Source: Winogradskyella sp. (GTDB taxonomy: Bacteria; Bacteroidota; Bacteroidia; Flavobacteriales; Flavobacteriaceae). Taken from it: 36,932 nucleotides of DNA. The notes under the pieces are model-generated. The model worked only from the letters and a program-made list of their open reading frames with translations. It was not told where the DNA came from and did not search any database. Positions 25,271-33,975 of this stretch are shown piece after piece. The stretch is from NCBI RefSeq assembly GCF_028282165.1, contig NZ_JANQIM010000016.1:1-36932 (forward strand), given 5' to 3'. Numbering within the stretch: the stretch's first letter is position 1; each line of letters opens with the position of its first letter. Position numbers and translations under genes: made by a program.

Positions 25271-26140
25271 ATGTTATTAGAAGAAGACTTAATAAGATAT
25301 ATTGAAAGCAGTCTTCAAACACCGATAGTAAGCTCTAGACCTCTTTCAGGTGGTGACACGGCTTCTGTTTTAAAGCTAGATACATCCAAAAAATCATCTT
25401 ACATTCTTAAATGTAGTCGTGTAAATGGTTCCATAAACATGTTTGAAGCTGAGGCAAACGGGCTCAACCTAATTGCTAAGTCCAATACCATTGCCACACC
25501 AGAAGTTTTTGATTTTGGTATACAGAAAGATACCGCTTTCCTCCTTATGGAAAATATTGTTTCAAAATCTCCTACTTCAGAAGATTATTCAAAACTAGGA
25601 TTTCAGCTTTCCCGACTTCATGATTGTACTTCAGAAAATTTTGGATTAGATAATGACAACTTCATTGGAAGTCTTGAACAACAAAACACGCCTTCTAAAG
25701 ACTGGATCAATTTCTACAGCAAACATCGCTTAAGTGCCCAACTCGATTTAGCCCTCAAAAAAGGTTTACTTAGTACATCTGAAATTCCCTCAATAGATGA
25801 TATTAAATCATGTCTTCAATCCTTTTGTCATAAAGTAAAGCCATCATTATTGCATGGCGATTTATGGGGTGGAAACTTCATCATAGCAGAAGATGGAACA
25901 CCGTACCTTATAGACCCATCGGTTTATTATGGCCACTCAGAAATTGATATTGCCATGAGCAAACTTTTTGGCGGTTTTAGTTCCAGTTTTTACGAGGCTT
26001 ATCATAGTGAAAAACCAATATCTGATTCTTTTAAAGAACGTATCGAGCTTTATCAATTGTATTATTTATTGGTGCATCTCAATGTTTTTGGCAATTCCTA
26101 TTATGGATCTGTAAAACGAATTTTAAAATCCTATTTCTAG
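25271..26140 (+). CDS. fructosamine kinase family protein
   Basis: 289 residues of the fructosamine/ketosamine-3-kinase family, which phosphorylates glycated protein amines and so promotes their deglycation. The kinase-like core is present: nucleotide-binding start SSRPLSGGDTASVLKL, Lys in YILKCSRV, the catalytic HGDLWGGNFI (Asp of HGD as base) and the metal-binding YLIDPSVYYGHSEIDIAMSKLFGGF. Length is normal. Cytoplasmic. It starts 2 bp after the endonuclease stop, so the two are probably co-transcribed, although their jobs do not obviously connect. A substrate other than fructosamine (for example ribulosamine) cannot be excluded. Confidence 0.9.
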   Translation: MLLEEDLIRYIESSLQTPIVSSRPLSGGDTASVLKLDTSKKSSYILKCSRVNGSINMFEAEANGLNLIAKSNTIATPEVFDFGIQKDTAFLLMENIVSKSPTSEDYSKLGFQLSRLHDCTSENFGLDNDNFIGSLEQQNTPSKDWINFYSKHRLSAQLDLALKKGLLSTSEIPSIDDIKSCLQSFCHKVKPSLLHGDLWGGNFIIAEDGTPYLIDPSVYYGHSEIDIAMSKLFGGFSSSFYEAYHSEKPISDSFKERIELYQLYYLLVHLNVFGNSYYGSVKRILKSYF

Positions 26141-26209
26141 TGTCAATTACTGGTGGATAACTTCACCTTTACACTACACATATTAAACTATTTTTCCCAT
26201 AAAAAAGCG

Positions 26210-26217
26210 TAAATTTG
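26210..26217 (+). promoter_or_regulatory. purL promoter -7 element
   Basis: TAAATTTG fits TAnnTTTG and lies 31 bp before the purL ATG at 26249, giving a leader of about 25 nt. A T run near 26191 may serve as a weak -33 region. No PurR-like operator was recognised. Confidence 0.6.
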
Positions 26218-26248
26218 CCCTTTATTAATCGCATCAACCCTGCATCTA

Positions 26249-29200
26249 ATGATTCACTTCTTTGGAAACCATCCCGATAGTTATCGGGACAGTAAAGTTT
26301 TTGCTGTTCAAACCACAAAAGAATTATCAACTGAAACGGTATCTAAACTGACATGGTTATTTGGCGACGCGCCTAAAATAGAGCAAGCATCAATCGATGC
26401 TTTTTTTATTGGCCCTAGAGCTGCTATGATTACACCTTGGAGTACTAATGCTGTTGAAATAACCCAAAACATGGGAATTTCTGACATCATAAGGATTGAA
26501 GAATTTAAAGCAGTATCCGAAGATTTTAAAGAATACGATCCGATGATTTCTGAAAAATTCAGAAGTCTTCATCAAGATATTTTCACCATAAATATTCAAC
26601 CAGAAGCTATTCAAAATATTGAAGATATTACATTGTACAATCAACAGGAAGGTTTGGCATTAAGTGGTGAAGAAATTGAATATCTAGAAGAAGTTTCGAA
26701 AAAAATAGGGCGGCCACTAACAGACTCTGAAGTGTTTGGTTTTTCCCAGGTTAATTCGGAGCATTGTCGCCACAAAATTTTTAACGGTACCTTTATAATT
26801 GATGGCGAAGAGCAACCTATGTCATTGTTCAAAATGATTAAGGAAACCTCAAAGAGAAATCCCAATACCATTGTTTCGGCCTACAAAGACAATGTAGCTT
26901 TTATAAAAGGCCCTACTGTAGAACAATTTGCACCAAAACGCGCCGATATTCCAGACTATTATACCACCAAAGATTTTGAATCCGTTATTTCGTTAAAGGC
27001 CGAAACGCATAATTTCCCAACGACTGTAGAACCTTTCAATGGTGCCGCAACGGGATCTGGAGGTGAAATTAGGGATAGATTAGCTGGCGGAAAAGGATCA
27101 ATCCCTTTAGCAGGAACAGCCGTTTATATGACTTCTTATTCACGATTAGAAGAAGAACGCCCTTGGGAAAAAGCTTTTCCCGAGCGTAAATGGTTATATC
27201 AAACGCCTATAGACATTTTAATTAAAGCCAGTAATGGCGCTTCAGACTTTGGCAATAAATTTGGACAACCGCTTATTTGTGGTTCAGTTTTAACATTCGA
27301 ACATAACGAGCAAAGCGATGTCTCCCCGAGCGCCGCGCCTTCCAAAGTCTTGCACGACGGACAGGCAGTCGAGGGGTCTCATCCGCGTAAATTAGGTTTC
27401 GATAAAGTCATTATGCTTGCTGGCGGTATAGGCTATGCCAAAGCAGATCAAGCGATTAAAGATGTACCAAAAACAGGAGATAAAATCGTAATCCTTGGTG
27501 GTGATAATTATAGAATCGGTATGGGAGGTGCCGCAGTATCTTCAGCAGATACTGGTGAGTTTGATACTGGAATTGAATTAAATGCCGTACAGCGTTCAAA
27601 CCCTGAGATGCAAAAACGCGCGGCTAATGCTGTAAGGGGAATGGTAGAAAGTGATGAAAATTTTATCGTCTCCATTCACGATCATGGTGCAGGTGGACAT
27701 CTCAATTGTTTATCGGAATTGGTAGAAGATACTGGAGGACATATAGATTTAGACAAACTTCCTGTTGGCGATCCTACCCTTTCAGCTAAAGAAATTATAG
27801 GTAATGAATCTCAAGAGCGAATGGGATTGGTTATTGCGGATGAGCATCTCGAGACCTTGCATAAGATTGCAGACCGAGAACGTTCACCAATTTATGATGT
27901 CGGTGATGTTACGGGCAAACATCGCTTTACTTTTGAGTCTAAAACTAAAGGTGATAAACCTATGGACCTAGCTTTAGAGGATATGTTTGGAAGCTCTCCA
28001 AAAACTATTATGAACGATAGTACTGTAAAGAAGAATTATAGTAATGTTTCTTATAGTAGTGAAAAGTTTTATGATTATTTAGATCAAGTATTGCAACTCG
28101 AAGCTGTGGCTTGTAAGGATTGGCTAACCAATAAGGTAGATCGTTGTGTAGGCGGAAAAGTAGCTAAACAACAATGTGTTGGTGCACTACAATTGCCTCT
28201 TAACAATGTGGGTGTAATGGCACTCGATTTTAAAGGTAAAGAAGGCATAGCAACGTCTGTTGGGCACTCACCTATTTCGGGTCTAATTGATCCTGTAGCA
28301 GGTAGTCGCAACTCTATAGCTGAAGCACTGACTAATATTATTTGGGCACCTTTAAAAGACGGTTTAAAAAGCGTTTCGCTATCAGCCAATTGGATGTGGC
28401 CGTGCAGAAATGAAGGTGAGGATGCCAGATTATATGAAGCAGTCAAAGCTGTCTCAGAATTTGCTATAGACTTAGGCATTAATGTTCCTACAGGAAAGGA
28501 TTCCCTTTCAATGAAACAAAAATATCCAGATGGCGACGTGATTGCACCTGGAACGGTTATTATTTCTGCAGCGGCTCATTGCAACGATATTTCTAAGGTA
28601 ATAGAGCCTGTACTTCAAAAAGAAAAAGGTTCTATCTATTATATTAATATATCTCAAGACAGTTATAAACTCGGTGGAAGTTCATTTGCCCAGATCAATA
28701 ATAAAATTGGAAGTGATACACCTACCATTACAGACGCTAAATATGTAATTACCGTATTTAACACCATACAACAATTAATTAAAGATGAAAAAATTGTTGC
28801 TGGTCATGATGTAGCTTCGGGTGGTTTAATTACAACGCTGCTAGAAATGTGCTTTGCCGATAATAATTTAGGCGCTGAATTAGACATTACAAGTCTTGGT
28901 GAAAAAGATACTTTTAAGGTGTTATTTTCGGAAAATGCTGGTATCGTCATTCAATCTACTGACCATTCCATCGAGAGTGATTTATCTAAAGCCAATATTA
29001 ACTTCCATAAAATCGGAGAAGTGACCGAAAGTGATGTGCTTGGTGTAATAAATTATAATCAAGTATATACTATGACCATTTCTCGTCTCAGAGACATGTG
29101 GTATAAAACCTCACTTCTACTCGACCGCGAACAAACGGCAAATGGATTAGCCGACCAACGTTTTGAAAATTATAAATATCAGCCATTAAACTACTCATTC

Positions 29201-30040
29201 CCTGAGCATTTTACGGGTAAACTTCCTGTCAATTCGAGTAAAACAAAGCCATCTGAGATTGCCGCCTCGCAAGCTCCTCGTAATGACGATAAACGACCAA
29301 AAGCAGCTATTCTAAGGGAAAAAGGCAGTAATTCTGAACGGGAAATGGCAAACGCCATGTATTTAGCCGGTTTTGATGTTAAGGACGTACACATGACCGA
29401 TTTAATTTCAGGAAGGGAAACTCTAGAAGATATACAATTTTTGGGAGCTGTTGGTGGCTTTAGTAATTCGGACGTACTAGGTTCTGCCAAAGGTTGGGCT
29501 GGCGCTATTAAATATAATGAAAAGGCCAATAAAGTTATTTGGGACTTCTTTCAAAGAGAAGATACACTCTCTGTCGGGATCTGTAATGGCTGTCAACTTT
29601 GGATGGAATTAGACCTCATTAATCCAGATCACGATATTCATGGAAAAATGACCTATAATGATTCGCATAAGCATGAAAGTGCTTTTACTTCAGTAAAAAT
29701 TGAAGAGAACAACTCGGTGATGCTATCGAGCTTGGCAGGGAGTCAACTAGGTGTATGGATATCTCATGGCGAAGGAAAGTTCAATCTTCCATATTTAGAA
29801 GACAAATATCACATTGTTGCAAAGTATAGTTATGAAGGCTACCCTCACAATCCAAATGGCTCTGATTTTAACACGGCCATGATGTGCGATAAAACAGGTA
29901 GACATTTAGTTACCATGCCACATATTGAACGTTCAATATTCCAATGGAATTGGGCGCATTATCCTTATGGAAGAAAAGATGAGGTATCGCCTTGGATTGA
30001 AGCGTTCGTTAATGCTAGGAAATGGTTGGAACAACAATAA
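26249..30040 (+). CDS. purL: phosphoribosylformylglycinamidine synthase (single-chain PurL)
   Basis: 1263-residue large-type FGAM synthase: FGAR + Gln + ATP to FGAM in purine synthesis. Landmarks are the N-terminal PurS-like domain (VFAVQTTKEL), the substrate motif VNSEHCRHKIF, the ATP-binding SLKAETHNFPTTVEPFNGAATGSGGEIRD, HDHGAGGHLNCLSELVED, and the C-terminal glutaminase domain with the nucleophile Cys in VGICNGCQLWMELDL and the His/Glu of MPHIERSIFQWNWAHYP. It is about 40 residues longer than I expect for flavobacterial PurL. The extra length is accounted for by three in-frame inserts: residues about 8-13, about 355-380 and about 999-1015, each made of repeat-like DNA. All catalytic residues remain. 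Confidence 0.96.
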   Translation: MIHFFGNHPDSYRDSKVFAVQTTKELSTETVSKLTWLFGDAPKIEQASIDAFFIGPRAAMITPWSTNAVEITQNMGISDIIRIEEFKAVSEDFKEYDPMISEKFRSLHQDIFTINIQPEAIQNIEDITLYNQQEGLALSGEEIEYLEEVSKKIGRPLTDSEVFGFSQVNSEHCRHKIFNGTFIIDGEEQPMSLFKMIKETSKRNPNTIVSAYKDNVAFIKGPTVEQFAPKRADIPDYYTTKDFESVISLKAETHNFPTTVEPFNGAATGSGGEIRDRLAGGKGSIPLAGTAVYMTSYSRLEEERPWEKAFPERKWLYQTPIDILIKASNGASDFGNKFGQPLICGSVLTFEHNEQSDVSPSAAPSKVLHDGQAVEGSHPRKLGFDKVIMLAGGIGYAKADQAIKDVPKTGDKIVILGGDNYRIGMGGAAVSSADTGEFDTGIELNAVQRSNPEMQKRAANAVRGMVESDENFIVSIHDHGAGGHLNCLSELVEDTGGHIDLDKLPVGDPTLSAKEIIGNESQERMGLVIADEHLETLHKIADRERSPIYDVGDVTGKHRFTFESKTKGDKPMDLALEDMFGSSPKTIMNDSTVKKNYSNVSYSSEKFYDYLDQVLQLEAVACKDWLTNKVDRCVGGKVAKQQCVGALQLPLNNVGVMALDFKGKEGIATSVGHSPISGLIDPVAGSRNSIAEALTNIIWAPLKDGLKSVSLSANWMWPCRNEGEDARLYEAVKAVSEFAIDLGINVPTGKDSLSMKQKYPDGDVIAPGTVIISAAAHCNDISKVIEPVLQKEKGSIYYINISQDSYKLGGSSFAQINNKIGSDTPTITDAKYVITVFNTIQQLIKDEKIVAGHDVASGGLITTLLEMCFADNNLGAELDITSLGEKDTFKVLFSENAGIVIQSTDHSIESDLSKANINFHKIGEVTESDVLGVINYNQVYTMTISRLRDMWYKTSLLLDREQTANGLADQRFENYKYQPLNYSFPEHFTGKLPVNSSKTKPSEIAASQAPRNDDKRPKAAILREKGSNSEREMANAMYLAGFDVKDVHMTDLISGRETLEDIQFLGAVGGFSNSDVLGSAKGWAGAIKYNEKANKVIWDFFQREDTLSVGICNGCQLWMELDLINPDHDIHGKMTYNDSHKHESAFTSVKIEENNSVMLSSLAGSQLGVWISHGEGKFNLPYLEDKYHIVAKYSYEGYPHNPNGSDFNTAMMCDKTGRHLVTMPHIERSIFQWNWAHYPYGRKDEVSPWIEAFVNARKWLEQQ
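26268..26293 (+). repeat. in-frame palindromic insert 1 in purL
   Basis: TCCCGATA (26272-26279) and TATCGGGA (26282-26289) form a perfect palindrome with a 2-nt spacer. It encodes HPDSYRD, between FFGN and SKVFAVQ. Relatives, as I remember them, have no such residues. The TCCCGATA/TATCGGGA palindrome is a familiar intergenic repeat of flavobacteria. Confidence 0.7.
27315..27389 (+). repeat. in-frame repeat insert 2 in purL
   Basis: About 75 bp encoding roughly 25 residues (from QSDVSPSAAP to VEGSHP) between FEHNE and RKLGFDK. Its ends read GATGTCTCCCCGAGCG and CAGTCGAGGGGTCTCATC, the two halves of the CCCCGAGCGCAGTCGAGGGG-type repeat, interrupted in the middle by about 30 bp. GC is much higher than in the flanking gene. 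Exact boundaries are uncertain. Confidence 0.7.
29245..29292 (+). repeat. in-frame repeat insert 3 in purL
   Basis: The sequence from CTGAGATTGCCGCCTCGC to CTCCTCGTAATGACG resembles the common bacterial repeat that usually reads CGTCATTGCGAGGAGC on the other strand. It encodes KPSEIAASQAPRNDDK, in the linker just before the glutaminase domain (RPKAAILREKGSN). Confidence 0.65.
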
Positions 30041-30114
30041 TTGAAATCGCAACAAACAATGACATCAAAGGGTTTTTAACATGTAGGAGAAAAATAAGTC
30101 AGCATAAATAATTT

Positions 30115-31212
30115 ATGTGTAAAGATCTTAACATAACAAAACCAACACTTATCATTGATAAGTCGAAATGTCTGTACAATATTAAAAATATGGTGTCTAA
30201 AGCCAAAAGACACCAATTACAATTCCGCCCACACTTTAAAACGCACCAATCCCTTGAAATAGGCCAATGGTTTAAGGATTATGGAGTTGAAAAGATTGCC
30301 GTATCATCTTTGACTATGGCAGACTATTTCTCCAAGGAATGGAATGATATCACGGTAGCTTTCCCAACCAATATTCTAGAAATTGAGACGATCAATAGTC
30401 TGGCATCAAAAATTACACTCAATTTAACAGTTGAAAATAGTGAAAGTGTTCTGTACTTAAAAAAACATCTTACTCATAAAGTCAATATCTTTATTCAGAT
30501 TGATGTTGGTTATGGTAGAACAGGCATTGCCCCTTACAATATCGATGATGTAAATTTCCTACTTGAAGAACTGGATAATTCTCCGTTAATGAAATTTGTA
30601 GGTTTCTTGTCGCATTCTGGTCATACTTACAAGTGTGACTCTGAAGAATGTATTAAGGACACCCATAGTAGAAGTTTAAAAGTCATTAATCAACTAAAAA
30701 GCAACTATCACTCGCGATATCCAAACATGATTGTATCCCTAGGGGATACGCCGAGTTGCAGTGTATCGGAAGATTTTTCTGGAATTAACGAAATACGTCC
30801 AGGTAATTTTGTGTTCTACGATCTAATGCAATACCAAATTGGATCTAATACCATCAAAGATATTGCTGTTGCCGTGGCTTGCCCTATTGTAGCAAAACAC
30901 AAAAATCGATCTGAAGTAGTCATCTATGGTGGTGGTGTTCATTTTTCCAAGGATCGACTCATTGAAAATGGTATCACTATCTATGGAAAAGTAGTAGAAA
31001 AAACTAAAAATGGCTGGAGTAAGATTCTGGCAAACACCTTTGTAAAAAGTTTATCTCAAGAACATGGTATTATCAAGGTTCCAATTCAGGATTTTGACAG
31101 CTATAGGATTGGCGATTACGTTCTTATTCTGCCCGTGCATTCATGCATGACTGTAGATTTAATGAAGAATTATCTAACGACTGAAGGGCAACAAATTTCA
31201 ACACTTATTTAA
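30115..31212 (+). CDS. DSD1-family PLP enzyme (D-serine/D-hydroxyaspartate dehydratase-like, D-threonine aldolase fold)
   Basis: 365 residues of the fold-III PLP family. The Schiff-base lysine is K42 in RPHFKTHQ. The barrel continues with QIDVGYGRTGI and FLSHSGHTY; the C-terminal beta domain carries IRPGNFVFYDLMQ and VVIYGGGVHFSKD. The metal site near the C-terminus is PVHSC (His342, Cys344). In the family as I know it, His-x-Cys marks zinc-dependent dehydratases (D-serine or D-threo-3-hydroxyaspartate), whereas D-threonine aldolases have His-x-Asp. A dehydratase is therefore favoured. Products would be pyruvate or oxaloacetate plus ammonia. It lies 46 bp before the flavoprotein gene. Confidence 0.85.
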   Translation: MCKDLNITKPTLIIDKSKCLYNIKNMVSKAKRHQLQFRPHFKTHQSLEIGQWFKDYGVEKIAVSSLTMADYFSKEWNDITVAFPTNILEIETINSLASKITLNLTVENSESVLYLKKHLTHKVNIFIQIDVGYGRTGIAPYNIDDVNFLLEELDNSPLMKFVGFLSHSGHTYKCDSEECIKDTHSRSLKVINQLKSNYHSRYPNMIVSLGDTPSCSVSEDFSGINEIRPGNFVFYDLMQYQIGSNTIKDIAVAVACPIVAKHKNRSEVVIYGGGVHFSKDRLIENGITIYGKVVEKTKNGWSKILANTFVKSLSQEHGIIKVPIQDFDSYRIGDYVLILPVHSCMTVDLMKNYLTTEGQQISTLI

Positions 31213-31258
31213 AGCAATTATCTTGTAAAAGAATAGTTTTTCGATTATCTTAGAAGTG

Positions 31259-33175
31259 ATGAAAATTCAATTGAATCCTAAGATACCGGAAGGACCATTA
31301 GAAAAAAAATGGAGCAACTATCAGTTAAAATCACAACTGATTAATCCCGCAAATAAGAAAAAATTAAATGTCATCGTTGTAGGCTCTGGTCTCAGTGGTG
31401 CTGGTGCTGCTGCAACCTTAGCAGAATTAGGCTATGATGTCCAATGTTTTTGCTATCAGGATTCTGCCAGACGTGCACATTCGGTAGCCGCACAAGGTGG
31501 CATCAATGCCGCTAAAAACTATCAACATGATGGCGACAGCGTGTATCGCATGTTTTATGACACATTAAAAGGAGGTGACTTTAGGTCTCGAGAAGCTAAC
31601 ACCTATCGTCTTGCAGAATTATCAGCACCTTTGATTGACCATTTTGTACAGCAAGGTGTACCTTTTGCACGGGAGTATGGTGGCACTTTGATCAACCGTA
31701 GTTTTGGTGGTGTCCAAGTACAACGTACATTTTACGCCAGAGGGCAAACGGGTCAGCAATTGTTATTAGCTGCGTACTCACAACTTTATAAAATGATCAG
31801 GGCCAAAAAAGTAAGCATGCATCCACGTAGTGAGATGTTAGATTTAGTAGTTATTGATGGTAAGGCCAAAGGTATCATTGTGAGAAATTTAGTTACCGGT
31901 CAATTAGAGCGTTATGCTGCTGACGCCGTAGTTTTAGCAACAGGTGGGTATTCAAGAGTATTTCGCCTTTCAACCTTGGCAATAGGCTGTAATGGTAGTG
32001 CGATTTGGAAAGCGCATAAAAAAGGGGCATTCTTTGCAGCACCTAGCTTCACTCAAATTCACCCGACCGCTTTGCCACAATCTAGTGAGGCACAATCCAA
32101 ATTAACGTTGATGTCTGAATCTTTGCGCAATGACGGCCGTATTTGGGTACCCAAACAAAAAGAAGACAGTAGACGGCCAAAAGATATTCCAGAGGATGAA
32201 CGCGACTATTATTTGGAGCGTCGCTATCCTAGTTTTGGAAATTTGGCACCTCGTGATATTGCTTCTAGAGCAGCTAAGGAACGTATAGATGCTGGTTATG
32301 GTGTCGGTCGCCTCAAAAATGCGGTCTATTTAGATTTTAAACACGCTATTGAAAAGTTCGGTTTAGATACCATAAAAGACCGCTATGGTAACTTATTCAA
32401 TATGTATAAAAAAATCACGGGTATTGATGCTTACACCACGCCTATGCTTATTTCGCCTGCGGCACATTTTTCTATGGGTGGACTTTGGGTAGATTATGAG
32501 CTTATGACTACCATTCCTGGTCTTTATGCTGTTGGGGAATGTAACTTTTCAGATCATGGAGCCAATCGTTTAGGCGCGAATTCTCTTCTTCAAGCTAGTG
32601 TGGATGGCTATTTTATTTTACCGAATACCATTAACAATTATTTAGCAAACGAGATTAAATCAGACCATCCTACTACAGAACATCCTGAGTTTGATAAGGC
32701 AGAAACTGAGGCTAAAGCTCACATTGAAAAAATTCTAAATATAAACGGAACAAAAACTGTAGATCATTTTCACAGAGAACTCGGTAAGATTATGTGGAAC
32801 GAATGTGCCATGAGTCGTACCAAGGAGGGTCTCGAAAGGGCCATCATTAAGATAAAGCAACTGAAAGAAGAATTTTGGGCAGATGTAAAAGTTACTGGCA
32901 ATTCTGACGAAATGAATACAGAATTAGAAAAAGCATATCGTCTGGCAGACTTCATTGAGTTAGGCATCTTAATGTGCACAGATGCTTTACAGCGTGAAGA
33001 ATCCTGCGGTGCCCATTTTAGGGAAGAATACCAAACTAAAGATGGAGAGGCATTGCGTGTAGATGAAGACTATTCCTTTGTATCGGCTTGGGAATATGAT
33101 GAAGATAATTTCAAATTACATAAAGAACAACTCGAATTTGAATTCGTGAAACCAACTGTGAGAAGTTATAAATAA
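31259..33175 (+). CDS. sdhA: fumarate reductase/succinate dehydrogenase flavoprotein subunit
   Basis: Starts at ATG 31259; the GTG one codon earlier is less likely. About 638 residues. The FAD-binding site is [21 protein letters not shown] and the covalent-FAD region [15 protein letters not shown]. The dicarboxylate site includes [10 protein letters not shown], the RDIASRA loop and [13 protein letters not shown]. It forms the soluble catalytic half with the iron-sulfur subunit just downstream (8-bp gap). No cytochrome b or other membrane-anchor gene precedes it, unlike the usual sdhCAB order in Bacteroidota. With aspartase downstream, fumarate reduction from aspartate is as plausible as succinate oxidation. 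Direction cannot be read from sequence. Confidence 0.9.
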   Translation: MKIQLNPKIPEGPLEKKWSNYQLKSQLINPANKKKLNVIVVGSGLSGAGAAATLAELGYDVQCFCYQDSARRAHSVAAQGGINAAKNYQHDGDSVYRMFYDTLKGGDFRSREANTYRLAELSAPLIDHFVQQGVPFAREYGGTLINRSFGGVQVQRTFYARGQTGQQLLLAAYSQLYKMIRAKKVSMHPRSEMLDLVVIDGKAKGIIVRNLVTGQLERYAADAVVLATGGYSRVFRLSTLAIGCNGSAIWKAHKKGAFFAAPSFTQIHPTALPQSSEAQSKLTLMSESLRNDGRIWVPKQKEDSRRPKDIPEDERDYYLERRYPSFGNLAPRDIASRAAKERIDAGYGVGRLKNAVYLDFKHAIEKFGLDTIKDRYGNLFNMYKKITGIDAYTTPMLISPAAHFSMGGLWVDYELMTTIPGLYAVGECNFSDHGANRLGANSLLQASVDGYFILPNTINNYLANEIKSDHPTTEHPEFDKAETEAKAHIEKILNINGTKTVDHFHRELGKIMWNECAMSRTKEGLERAIIKIKQLKEEFWADVKVTGNSDEMNTELEKAYRLADFIELGILMCTDALQREESCGAHFREEYQTKDGEALRVDEDYSFVSAWEYDEDNFKLHKEQLEFEFVKPTVRSYK

Positions 33176-33183
33176 TAGGCAGA

Positions 33184-33927
33184 ATGAGAGTAACCTTTAA
33201 AATATGGCGGCAGGACAATCCCAATTCCAAAGGGGATTTCAAAACCTATGAGGTCGATGGCTTAACAGAAGATATGTCTTTTTTGGAAGCTTTGGATCAT
33301 CTCAATGAAGAATTGGTTTTAAAAGACGAAAAAGTAATTGCTTATGAATATGATTGTCGTGAGGGCATTTGCGGTCAATGTGGTGTGTATATAAATGGTA
33401 GAGCACATGGTCCTCATCCCAACATGACCACATGCCAATTGCACATGCGAAGTTTTAATGATGGTGAAACCATAACGGTAGAACCTTGGCGGGCGTCAGC
33501 TTTCCCAATAATAAAGGATTTGGTAGTTGATCGTTCGGCTTTTGATCGAATTATCGAAGCTGGAGCCTATATCAGTTCAAAAACAGGTACTGCTCCCGAG
33601 GCCAATTCGATTCCTATACCAAAGGCTATCGCTGATAAAGCCATGGATGCAGCAGCATGCATAGGCTGTGGTGCTTGTGTCGCCACCTGTAAAAATGCTT
33701 CTGCTGCTTTATTTACTTCAGCAAAAATCAATCACCTAAACAGTTTACCGCAAGGCAAAGCTGAAGCCAAAGAACGCTTAGAGCAAATGACCTATCAAAT
33801 GGATATTGAAGGTTTTGGTAATTGCACCAATACTGGTGCATGTGAAGTGGAATGCCCAGAAGGTATCTCTATTAAGAATATTGCTGAAATGAATTCGAGT
33901 TGGTTGAAACAAAAAATGCTTGGCTAA
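33184..33927 (+). CDS. sdhB: fumarate reductase/succinate dehydrogenase iron-sulfur subunit
   Basis: 247 residues with three clusters in the expected order: [2Fe-2S] C58, C63, C66, C84 (CREGICGQC and TTC); [4Fe-4S] C159, C162, C165 in [11 protein letters not shown], with C169 also present; [3Fe-4S] C214, C220, C224 in [11 protein letters not shown]. It passes electrons between the flavin and quinone through a membrane anchor, which is not encoded here. Starts 8 bp after sdhA and is almost certainly in the same operon. Aspartase follows after 48 bp. Confidence 0.93.
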   Translation: MRVTFKIWRQDNPNSKGDFKTYEVDGLTEDMSFLEALDHLNEELVLKDEKVIAYEYDCREGICGQCGVYINGRAHGPHPNMTTCQLHMRSFNDGETITVEPWRASAFPIIKDLVVDRSAFDRIIEAGAYISSKTGTAPEANSIPIPKAIADKAMDAAACIGCGACVATCKNASAALFTSAKINHLNSLPQGKAEAKERLEQMTYQMDIEGFGNCTNTGACEVECPEGISIKNIAEMNSSWLKQKMLG

Positions 33928-33975
33928 ACTCGTGTATAACACCAATGACTTTGGTACAAACTTAAACCGAACACT

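Noticed and set aside
28084..28479. Long minus-strand ORF opposite purL
   Set aside because: A shadow of the purL reading frame; it has low-complexity composition, no promoter and no recognisable domain.
30721..30760. Palindrome-like GTATCCCT/AGGGGATAC inside the PLP enzyme gene
   Set aside because: The arms do not match exactly and the encoded residues fit the family, so it is probably chance.
31256..31258. GTG start one codon before the sdhA ATG
   Set aside because: The ATG directly after it is the simpler choice and nothing in the protein depends on the extra residue.
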